A DNA stretch of 64,000 nt from Streptomyces fildesensis. GTDB lineage: Bacteria; Actinomycetota; Actinomycetes; Streptomycetales; Streptomycetaceae. Where the stretch lies: NCBI RefSeq assembly GCF_016107395.1, contig NZ_JAAIKO010000005.1, forward strand, positions 1 to 64,000, in the 5' to 3' direction. Made by a program: the position numbers and the translations under genes. The notes beneath the pieces are model-generated. The model saw nothing but the letters and a program-made list of their open reading frames with translations, was not told the DNA's origin and did not search any database. Within the stretch, counting starts at the first letter, position 1. Each line of letters begins with the position of its first letter. Shown piece by piece: positions 35,039-42,663 of the stretch.

Positions 35039-37432
35039 ATGGCACATGGCGTGGTGCAGGTGACCAGCACGAGCAGCTCGCGGTGGCGCCGCCGTTCGGG
35101 AGAGTACGAGACCCTGGCCGCCGCCCTGGAAGCGGCCGGTGACGGCGACGTCCTGTCGATCGCCCCGGGCACCTACCGGGAGAACCTCGTCGTTACCCGG
35201 GCCGTCACCCTGCGTGCCGCGGAGGGCCTGGGCTCGGTGCGGATCGCGCCCGCCGGCGGCGTGGCGCTGACGTTGCGCGCGGCGGCCCTCGTACAGGACC
35301 TGACCGTCGAGGGGCAGGACACCTCGGCGGCCGCGCTGCTCATCGAGGGCTGCGCCCCGGAGCTGACCGGCCTGCGGGTCGCGACCAGGTCGGCCGTCGG
35401 GATAGAGGTGCGCGACAGCGCCCGTCCCACCGTCCGGCAGTGCACCGTGGACAATCCGGCGGGCCTGGGGATCAGCGTCCTGGAGTCGGCCGGCGGGCTG
35501 TTCGAGGACTGCGAGGTGGTCTGCGCGGGCCAGACGGGCGTCTCGGTGCGCGGCGGCGCCTCGCCCCGGCTGGAGCGCTGCCGCATCCACCACACCAACG
35601 GCGCGGGCCTGTCCGTCACCGGTGAGGGCACCTCCGCCGAGGCCGTCGGCTGCGAGGTCTACGAGATCAAGGGCACCGGTGTGCAGGTCGCCTCGCGCGC
35701 CACCGGGCACTTCACGGACTGCCAGGTGCACCGCACCACGGGCGACGGGATCACCCTCGACACCGACGCGGTGCTCACCCTGTCCGACTGCGACATCCAC
35801 GACATCCCCGAGAACGCGATCGACCTGCGGGCCCGTTCGGTCCTCACCCTCACCCGGTCCGCCGTCCGCCGCTTCGGCCGCAACGGCCTGTCGGTGTGGG
35901 ACCCGGGCACCCGGGTGGACGCCAACCGGTGCGAGATCCACGACAGTACGGGCGACTACCCGGCGGTCTGGGTGAGCGACGGGGCCGCGGCCGTGCTGGA
36001 CTCCTGCCGGGTGCACGACGTGCCCGACGCCCTGTTCGTCCTCGACCGGGGCTCCCGGGCCGAGGTCGTGGACAGCGACTTCTCCCAGGTGCGCAACACG
36101 GCGGTGTCGGTGAGCGACGGCGCGACCGTCCAGCTCGACGACTGCCGGATCCGCGAGGCCGCCACCGGCGCCTGGTTCCGCGACCACGGCAGCGGCGGCA
36201 CGCTGGCGCAGGTCACCATCGACGACACGGCGACCGGAGTCATCGTCACCAAGGGCGCCGACCCGGTGCTGGACCGCTGCACGGTCACCAACCCGGCGGA
36301 GGCCGGCTTCTACGTGTCGGCCGAGGGCCGCGGCACCTTCACCGGCTGCCGGGTCACCGGCAGCCGCGGCTACGGCTTCCACGTCATCGACGGCTGCCGC
36401 AGCACCCTGACCCGCTGCCGCACCGAGCGCTGCGAGCGCGGTGGCTACGAGTTCGCCGAGCCGGGCCCGGTCACCGAGGACTGCACCAGCGACCGGGCGG
36501 CCGAGCAGACCCCGGACGCCGGGCAGCCGGTGACCGCGGTGGCCGCCGTCCAGTCGTTCGGGCTGCTCGGCGGCGTGCCCCAGCAGGGTTCCGCCGAGCC
36601 GGCGGCACCGGAGCCCGTGATCCGGGCCTCGGACGACGTACTCGGCGAACTCGACGCGCTGGTCGGTCTGGACAGCGTCAAGCGCGAGGTGCGCACCCTC
36701 ATCGATCTGATCGCCGTCGGCCGCCGCCGCCAGGAGGCCGGCCTCAAGGCGCCGTCGCTGCGCAGGCATCTGGTCTTCACCGGCTCCCCCGGCACCGGCA
36801 AGACCACGGTGGCGCGGCTGTACGGCGAGATCCTGGCCGCGCTGGGTGTGCTGCAGCGCGGGCATCTGGTCGAGGTGGCCCGGGTGGACCTGGTCGGCGA
36901 GCACATCGGCTCGACCGCCATCCGCACCCAGGAGGCGTTCGACCGGGCGCGCGGCGGTGTGCTGTTCATCGACGAGGCGTACGCGCTGTCGCCGGAGGAC
37001 TCCGGGCGGGACTTCGGCCGCGAGGCCATCGACACCCTGGTGAAGCTCATGGAGGACCACCGCGACGCGGTGGTGGTCATCGTCGCCGGGTACACCGCCG
37101 AGATGGAGCGCTTCCTCGCCTCCAACCCCGGTGTGGCGTCCCGGTTCTCCCGCACCATCACCTTCGGCGACTACACCGCCGACGAACTGCTGCGGATCGT
37201 CCAGGCACAGGCGATCGAGCACGAGTACCAGCTCGGCGACGACGCGGGCGACGCGATCCTCAAGTACTTCAACGCCCTGCCCCGGGGACCGGGTTTCGGC
37301 AACGGCCGCACCGCGCGGCAGACCTTCGAGGCGATGGTCGAGCGGCATGCGGGACGCCTCGCGCACGTCACCGAACCGAGCCATGACGAGCTGCAGCTGC
37401 TCTACCCGGAGGACCTGCCGGAACTGCCCTGA
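35039..37432 (+). CDS. Beta-helix repeat protein fused to a CbxX/EccA-type AAA ATPase
   Basis: A 797-residue fusion. Residues 1-490 are a right-handed parallel beta-helix of Cys/Asp-rich 22-24-residue coils with RCxIHxT patterns. Residues 530-797 are an AAA domain: VGLDSVKREVRTLIDL (N-terminal helix), Walker A GSPGTGKTT at residue 581, Walker B GGVLFIDEAYAL, and sensor/arginine-finger region NPGVASRFSRTITF. The AAA part is closest in layout to the CbxX/EccA-type ATPases. A beta-helix might bind a surface or a polymer. Start is ATG 35039, as in relatives. It overlaps the downstream convergent gene by 31 bases. Confidence 0.88.
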   Translation: MAHGVVQVTSTSSSRWRRRSGEYETLAAALEAAGDGDVLSIAPGTYRENLVVTRAVTLRAAEGLGSVRIAPAGGVALTLRAAALVQDLTVEGQDTSAAALLIEGCAPELTGLRVATRSAVGIEVRDSARPTVRQCTVDNPAGLGISVLESAGGLFEDCEVVCAGQTGVSVRGGASPRLERCRIHHTNGAGLSVTGEGTSAEAVGCEVYEIKGTGVQVASRATGHFTDCQVHRTTGDGITLDTDAVLTLSDCDIHDIPENAIDLRARSVLTLTRSAVRRFGRNGLSVWDPGTRVDANRCEIHDSTGDYPAVWVSDGAAAVLDSCRVHDVPDALFVLDRGSRAEVVDSDFSQVRNTAVSVSDGATVQLDDCRIREAATGAWFRDHGSGGTLAQVTIDDTATGVIVTKGADPVLDRCTVTNPAEAGFYVSAEGRGTFTGCRVTGSRGYGFHVIDGCRSTLTRCRTERCERGGYEFAEPGPVTEDCTSDRAAEQTPDAGQPVTAVAAVQSFGLLGGVPQQGSAEPAAPEPVIRASDDVLGELDALVGLDSVKREVRTLIDLIAVGRRRQEAGLKAPSLRRHLVFTGSPGTGKTTVARLYGEILAALGVLQRGHLVEVARVDLVGEHIGSTAIRTQEAFDRARGGVLFIDEAYALSPEDSGRDFGREAIDTLVKLMEDHRDAVVVIVAGYTAEMERFLASNPGVASRFSRTITFGDYTADELLRIVQAQAIEHEYQLGDDAGDAILKYFNALPRGPGFGNGRTARQTFEAMVERHAGRLAHVTEPSHDELQLLYPEDLPELP

Positions 37433-39795
37433 ACGGGAAGGCCGGGCGGCTCCGGATCGGGCGGCTCCGGTGTTCCCGCGGCGGGCAACCGGCGCAGCAG
37501 CGCGGCCCGTTCGGCGGCGAAGACCGGATCGCACGGGAAGCCGGAGTGGCCCAGCACCGGTTCCGGCAGCGGATGCTGCGGTGTACGGCCGTACGCCACC
37601 GGGTCCTTGAGCGGTCCGCGGTCCACCACCGTGCCCTCCCCGACCCGCACCGGGCCGCCGATCGGGTCCGTACGCCGCCACAGGTTGCGCCACGCGCTCA
37701 GCTCCCGGTGCAGCGAACACAGCTGCGGCGGGCCGAAGTACGCGGGGAACCACCGGCCGTAGAGCCGCTCCAGCGGGCAGCCGTAGGTGAGCAGGGCGAC
37801 CCGGCGCCGGGTCGCCGGGTCCAGCTGCCAGACGGCCGCCGCCGCGAGCACGCTGCCCTGCGAGTGGCCCGACAGGATGATTCGGCCGCCGGTGCGGGCG
37901 GTCCAGGTCGCCATCCGCCAGGTCAGGTCGGGCACGGCCCGTTCGGCGTAGCAGGGCGGCGCGAACGGGTGGGCGGCGCGCGGCCAGAACGTGCCCACGT
38001 CCCAGAGGATGCCGATCGTGCGGCGCGCGGACGCGTCCCGGTAGGCGCGGCGCCCGAGCGCCAGCAGGGCGACGACGCCCGCGCCGACCAGCCAGGAGCC
38101 CAGCGACTGGGCGGCCCGCGCCACGTCCGGCAGCGGTCCGGGAGCGCCCTCCGCCGCCTCTCCGGGACCGGCCCCGCCGGTCCACGCCCCGACGACGGCG
38201 CCCGCGCCGAGCAGGAACGAGACCCCGCAGACCAGCGCGACCAGCGACGCGACGGAGTCGGTCAGCCCGGCGCGGGCGATCGCCCCGGCGATCTGCCGGG
38301 TCCTGGCCGGCTGCCGGGCCTCCCCCGGATAGAGCCCGGCCATCTCCTCGCCGACGGCCAGCCGCTCCCGCCACAGCCGCCATGCTGCACCGGCCACCAC
38401 GCCCACCAGCACGACCAGCAGAACCGGGATGATCGACGCCTGCCACGTCAGCAGCGCCGGCGGTCCCCACAGCGGACCGCCGTCCTGACCCGGCGTCGCG
38501 CCCCGGTCCAACCAGTCCGCTATCCGCTGGGACACCCCGCCCGTGAGCACACCGCCCAGGGCGCACGCGAGCATCGCCACCGCGGGCCCGCCGAGGCCGT
38601 GCAGCACCGCCTGCCCGGCGTGGCCGCCGAAGTGCGGCGCCTCCACGGCGGGCTCCGATACCTGCGGCGGGATCCTGGGCGACGGATCGTCGGCCTCATG
38701 GTGCATCAGGGCTGCCGTCACGGCCAGCGCGGCGATCAGGGCGCCCTGGACGAGGGTGAGGGCGGTGAAGGTGACATCGGCCGGTAACCGCCCGGCGGAG
38801 GCCCAGCCGGGACGGTGCCAGCCGGCGTGGACGGCGACGGCGGCCAGGACAGCCGGGCCGCCGCACAGCAGCAGCCGGGCGGTGCGGTGGTCCGTGCCGT
38901 CGTCCGGTTCCGTCTCGCTGCGCCCCGCACGGCAGGTCTCGGTGACCGCCGCGGCGGCGAGGACGGCGATCAGCCCGCCGAGTGCCCAGCCGGTGGCGCC
39001 GAGCGCGCCGTGGTCGCGACGGAGCGCCGGCACCAGCAGCGCCGTCGCGACCGTGAGGGCGCCGGCGGCGGTGTGCGCGGAGCGCAGCCGGGCGACCAGC
39101 CGGCGGCCGTACCAGAAGCCGGGCAGCGCCAGCGCGGGCCCGCCCGCGCCGGGGCGGCTGTCGGTGGCCGGACGCTGGGACTCGTACGCGTACCAGGTCC
39201 GGTGCGAGAGCCACCACAGCAGCGCGGTGAGCCCGCCGGGCACCAGGGCCGCGAGGGCCAGCCGCCGACCGGGCTCGGACCACCAGCCGCCCCGGTGCGC
39301 GGCGGCGAAGCCGAGCCAGTACTTGCCGCGGACACACGAGGCACTGCCCGCGCACTGCCAGCCGACCAGGTCCATGGAGACCTCGCAGACGGCGGCGACC
39401 AGCAGCAGCGTCAAGGTGAGCGCGATGAGCCGCACCAGCACGTCATAGGCCCGGTTCAGGCCGTCCCTGGCGGTCGGCGGGCGCATCCAGTGGGCGAGGT
39501 TGGCGACCATGAACGGCAACAGCAGCAGCCACATGGCCCGGCTGCCGTTCCCCGAGGTCAGATTGCACCAGGTGTACGCCTCGGGCACCGGGGCGTCCCG
39601 GTCCGCGCCGGGGTGGAGTTCGGCGTCGGCGTCCACCGTCCGCCGGTACAGCCCGGCCGTGTCGTCGCCCGCCACCCGCACGGTGCGCGGATCACCGAGC
39701 ATCCCCTGGGGTGTGGCGCCGCCGACGCCGTGGACGAGCAGTTCGAGTGCCGGTTCCCACGCCTCCGCGGTACCGGGTCCAGGATGCCGGCTCAC
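37402..39795 (-). CDS. Large multi-pass membrane protein with alpha/beta hydrolase motif
   Basis: A 797-residue protein with about 10 hydrophobic segments. It has an N-terminal LLVHGVGGATPQGML that resembles an esterase block, and a C-terminal catalytic elbow IILSGHSQGSVLAAAA (GHSQG) followed by a region with conserved PQHPLPEPVLGHSGF. The start is GTG 39795 with GGGGGA upstream. The long reading frame above is unsupported. Two convergent genes overlap (37402-37432). The function is not known; a lipid-active, membrane-embedded hydrolase is likely. Confidence 0.72.
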   Translation of the reverse strand: MSRHPGPGTAEAWEPALELLVHGVGGATPQGMLGDPRTVRVAGDDTAGLYRRTVDADAELHPGADRDAPVPEAYTWCNLTSGNGSRAMWLLLLPFMVANLAHWMRPPTARDGLNRAYDVLVRLIALTLTLLLVAAVCEVSMDLVGWQCAGSASCVRGKYWLGFAAAHRGGWWSEPGRRLALAALVPGGLTALLWWLSHRTWYAYESQRPATDSRPGAGGPALALPGFWYGRRLVARLRSAHTAAGALTVATALLVPALRRDHGALGATGWALGGLIAVLAAAAVTETCRAGRSETEPDDGTDHRTARLLLCGGPAVLAAVAVHAGWHRPGWASAGRLPADVTFTALTLVQGALIAALAVTAALMHHEADDPSPRIPPQVSEPAVEAPHFGGHAGQAVLHGLGGPAVAMLACALGGVLTGGVSQRIADWLDRGATPGQDGGPLWGPPALLTWQASIIPVLLVVLVGVVAGAAWRLWRERLAVGEEMAGLYPGEARQPARTRQIAGAIARAGLTDSVASLVALVCGVSFLLGAGAVVGAWTGGAGPGEAAEGAPGPLPDVARAAQSLGSWLVGAGVVALLALGRRAYRDASARRTIGILWDVGTFWPRAAHPFAPPCYAERAVPDLTWRMATWTARTGGRIILSGHSQGSVLAAAAVWQLDPATRRRVALLTYGCPLERLYGRWFPAYFGPPQLCSLHRELSAWRNLWRRTDPIGGPVRVGEGTVVDRGPLKDPVAYGRTPQHPLPEPVLGHSGFPCDPVFAAERAALLRRLPAAGTPEPPDPEPPGLPVQGSSGRSSG

Positions 39796-40002
39796 GTGTC
39801 CCCCGTCCTGTCGTGCAGTCCCAGGATCGGCGCCCCCGCGGGCGGGCGCAGCACTCCGTACGGAATGTGACCCGAAATCGTGACAAGGACGCGCCGCGGA
39901 GCCCCGATCACCCCCCGCACGCCCTGATGCCTCCCGCATGGAAGGATGACCGTGGTTCGATGGCGGTCGACGGGACGCATGAGACGAGAGACAGGGCCAC
40001 GG

Positions 40003-40839
40003 GTGAGCGACAACCAGAATCTCCTCGCCGAGCAGCGGCGTGCCCTCATCCTCGACGAGGTCAGGCGGCGTGGCGGGGTACGGGTCAACGAACTCACCCG
40101 CAAGCTCAACGTCTCGGACATGACCGTCCGCCGGGATCTGGACGCGCTGGCCCGGCAGGGTGTCGTGGAGAAGGTGCACGGCGGCGCGGTGCCGGTGGTC
40201 GAGGCGAGCAGCCACGAACCGGGCTTCGAGGCGAAGTCGGGCCTGGAGCTCGGCGCGAAGGAAGCCATCGCGCGGGCCGCCGCCAAGCTCGTGACACCGG
40301 GCAGCGCGATCGCCCTGTCGGGCGGCACGACGACCTACTCCCTGGCCCACCACCTGCTGGACGTACCCGACCTGACCGTGGTGACGAACTCGGTGCGGGT
40401 CGCCGACGTCTTCCACACCGCCCAGCGCCGGCCGGGAGCACAGAGCCGGGACGGCGCCGCGACGGTGGTGCTCACCGGCGGAGTACGGACCCCGTCGGAC
40501 TCCCTGGTGGGCCCGGTCGCGGACCGGGCGATCGGCTCGCTCCACTTCGACATGCTGTTCCTGGGCGTGCACGGGATCTCGGTCGAGGCCGGCCTGTCCA
40601 CGCCGAACCTGGCGGAGGCGGAGACCAACCGGCAGTTCGTGCGCTCGGCACGCCGGGTCGTGGTGATCGCCGACCACACCAAGTGGGGGACGGTGGGCCT
40701 CAGTTCCTTCGCCTCCCTCGAGGACGTCGACACCCTCGTCACGGACGCCGGCATCCCCGAGGTGCTGCGCGCGGAGATCGCCGAGTACCTCTCGGACCTG
40801 GTCGTCGCGGGTGAGACGGACACCGACGCAGACAGCTGA
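40003..40839 (+). CDS. DeoR/GlpR-type regulator
   Basis: A 278-residue regulator with N-terminal HTH (VNELTRKLNVSDMTVRRDLDALAR) and C-terminal sugar-phosphate-binding DeoRC domain (LSGGTTTYSLAHHLL, ADHTKWG). Start is GTG 40003 (SDNQNLLAEQRR), the usual start in streptomycetes; ATG 39979 is an alternative. It is upstream of and likely cotranscribed with the SRPBCC gene. It typically represses sugar metabolism genes. Confidence 0.85.
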   Translation: MSDNQNLLAEQRRALILDEVRRRGGVRVNELTRKLNVSDMTVRRDLDALARQGVVEKVHGGAVPVVEASSHEPGFEAKSGLELGAKEAIARAAAKLVTPGSAIALSGGTTTYSLAHHLLDVPDLTVVTNSVRVADVFHTAQRRPGAQSRDGAATVVLTGGVRTPSDSLVGPVADRAIGSLHFDMLFLGVHGISVEAGLSTPNLAEAETNRQFVRSARRVVVIADHTKWGTVGLSSFASLEDVDTLVTDAGIPEVLRAEIAEYLSDLVVAGETDTDADS

Positions 40840-40863
40840 CGGCTCGTCACGTAAGGTGCGCCC

Positions 40864-41352
40864 ATGGCCCGCCGATCGCGCTCACCGCGCCCCCTGCGCC
40901 GCGTCGAACTGGACTTCCTCGACACCGCGCCCGTACGTCTGGTCTTCACCCTCGCCATCACGTCGTCCCCGGAGGCGGTCTACCGCGCCATCGCCGTGGA
41001 CACCGAGAGCACCCCGGAGTGGTTCACCGCGGTGAAATCCGCGCGGCGCACCGAGGTGGGCCGCGATGTTGCCCTGGCCGGCGGCGTCCGCTTCGAGGAG
41101 ACGGTACTGGTCGACGAGGCGCCGAAGCGCTACGTCTACCGGGCGGACACGTGCAACGCCCCAGGACTGCGGGCCCTGTTGGAGGAGTGGCGGGTGGAGC
41201 CGGTCGGACCCGGCAGCCTGGTGCAGTGGACCTTCGCGATGGACGGCCCGGCGCCACTGCGCCTTTTGATGCGGGTGCTGCGGCCGGGGCTGGGTCGGGC
41301 GTTCCGTGGCGCGGTGCTGGCGCTGGACCGGCGGCTTGCGGGGGCGGAGTAG
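40864..41352 (+). CDS. SRPBCC family protein
   Basis: A 162-residue START-like lipid-binding fold: ITSSPEAVYRAI, EETVLVDEAPKRYVYR, VQWTFAMDG and the terminal helix MRVLRPGLGRAFRGAVL. Ligand unknown. It lies 25 bases after the DeoR gene and 24 bases before the convergent MarR gene. Confidence 0.85.
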   Translation: MARRSRSPRPLRRVELDFLDTAPVRLVFTLAITSSPEAVYRAIAVDTESTPEWFTAVKSARRTEVGRDVALAGGVRFEETVLVDEAPKRYVYRADTCNAPGLRALLEEWRVEPVGPGSLVQWTFAMDGPAPLRLLMRVLRPGLGRAFRGAVLALDRRLAGAE

Positions 41353-41375
41353 GTGGGGGTGCGGGGCTACCGGAC

Positions 41376-41843
41376 TCAGCGGACGGTGGACGCGCGCAAC
41401 CGGCGGCTGACCTCGCCCAGGCCCTCCGCGATGGCGGTGAGCTGCTCGCGGGTGAGGACGTCGATCAGTAGCTCGCGGACCAGGGCGACGTGTCCTGGGG
41501 CGGTCTCGCGGACCTTGGCCCAGCCCTCGTCCGTGAGGCAGGCGACAACGCCGCGCACATCACCGGGGAAGGACCGCCGGCGGACCATGCCGCTCTTCTC
41601 CAGCTGGGTGACCTGGTAGGTCAGCCCGCTCTTGGAGGTGAGGAGGGCGTCGGCGAGCTCGGTCATGCGCAGCTCGCCGCAGGGGGCCGCGGAGAGCCGG
41701 GTGAGGATCTCGTACTGGGGATGCGAGAGGTCGGCGTCGTCCTTCAGTTGCTGTTCCACCCGGCGGCCCAGCAGGTTGCTCGCCGCCAGGAAGCCCGTCC
41801 AGGCCGCCATCTCCTGCTCGTCGAGCCACCTCGTGTTGTCCAT
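41376..41843 (-). CDS. MarR family transcriptional regulator
   Basis: A 155-residue protein with winged-helix HTH (LRMTELADALLTSKSGLTYQVTQLEKSGMVRRRSFPGDVRGVV). It is divergent from a DoxX gene, with two operator-like copies between them. MarR proteins often repress the gene next to them and respond to oxidants or phenolics. Start 41843. Confidence 0.92.
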   Translation of the reverse strand: MDNTRWLDEQEMAAWTGFLAASNLLGRRVEQQLKDDADLSHPQYEILTRLSAAPCGELRMTELADALLTSKSGLTYQVTQLEKSGMVRRRSFPGDVRGVVACLTDEGWAKVRETAPGHVALVRELLIDVLTREQLTAIAEGLGEVSRRLRASTVR

Positions 41844-41863
41844 GGGGCCATCGTAGCGCTGTT

Positions 41864-41914
41864 GTTCAAATTCGAATTAGCCGATACGGTCGGACCAGTG
41901 GTTCGAATTTGAAC
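41864..41914. promoter_or_regulatory. Paired MarR-type operators
   Basis: GTTCAAATTCGAAT (41864-41877) and GTTCGAATTTGAAC (41901-41914) are inverted copies of one near-palindrome, with 37 bases between equivalent positions. They lie in the divergent promoter between MarR and DoxX genes. Both dyads should bind the encoded repressor. Confidence 0.7.
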
Positions 41915-41948
41915 CACGCCACGTCCCCCACCCCAGGAGAACCGCCCT

Positions 41949-42506
41949 ATGCCCTCCCCCACCACCCAGCTGACTCCGCCCGTCCTCCGTGCGCCCGCTC
42001 CGGCGACCGCGGCGGCCACCCCGCACGCCTATGACGCCGGGCTGCTCCTGCTCCGGCTCGCGGTCGGCCTCACCATGGCCGCGCACGGCGCCCAGAAGCT
42101 GTTCGGCTGGTTCGGCGGGGGCGGCCTCGACGGGACCGGCCAGTTCTTCACCATGAGCGGCTACCCGTCCGGCAAGGCGATGGCCGTCGTGGCGGGTCTC
42201 AGTGAGACCTTCGGCGGGCTCGGCCTCGCCGTCGGTCTGCTCACCCCGCTGGCGGGCGCCGCGGTGGTCGGCACCATGGTCAACGCGCTGGCCGTGAAGT
42301 GGGGCGGCGGCTTCTTCGCGCCCCAGGGCGTCGAGTACGAACTGCTGCTGACCGCGGCCGCCGCCGCCCTCGCCCTGACCGGCCCCGGCCGCCTGGCCGC
42401 CGACCGCTACCTCCCCATCCTCCGCTCCCACCGACTGGCCTACGGTGCATCGGCTGTGGTGTTGGGCGTCGCAGTGGCGGGCGTCATCCTCCTGCTGCGC
42501 AAGTAG
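41949..42506 (+). CDS. DoxX family membrane protein
   Basis: A 185-residue protein with four hydrophobic segments, and LLLLRLAVGLTMAAHGAQKLFGWFGG, the DoxX hallmark. DoxX proteins are often tied to thiosulfate:quinone reduction or quinone handling. It is under likely control of the divergent MarR. Ends before the second structured hairpin. Confidence 0.85.
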   Translation: MPSPTTQLTPPVLRAPAPATAAATPHAYDAGLLLLRLAVGLTMAAHGAQKLFGWFGGGGLDGTGQFFTMSGYPSGKAMAVVAGLSETFGGLGLAVGLLTPLAGAAVVGTMVNALAVKWGGGFFAPQGVEYELLLTAAAAALALTGPGRLAADRYLPILRSHRLAYGASAVVLGVAVAGVILLLRK

Positions 42507-42555
42507 GCCCACACCCCGCTCCGGCCGGCTGTGACGTGAGGGGGCCGGGGCCGCA

Positions 42556-42630
42556 GGTGGGGGGTTCGAAATGCTGCCGAGCTATTTGTGGGCCGCCAGG
42601 CCCTAAATAGTCGATTTCGAACCCCCCACC
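42556..42630. repeat. Conserved structured hairpin element, copy 2
   Basis: Perfect 17-bp stem (GGTGGGGGGTTCGAAAT at 42556-42572 pairing with 42614-42630) enclosing a 41-base loop. The loop keeps GCTGCCG, TTTGTGGGCCGCCAGGCCC and TAAATA. Relative to copy 1, the stem C-G becomes T-A on both strands, so pairing is kept. It lies between convergent genes ending at 42506 and 42664. Confidence 0.85.
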
Positions 42631-42663
42631 GGAGGACCCGGCCCCCGACCGCACCACCAACGG

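Noticed and set aside
34985..38566. 1193-codon minus-strand frame antisense to the beta-helix gene
   Set aside because: Arg/Gly/Ala-rich, no motif, and both real genes have clear domains in the expected frames.
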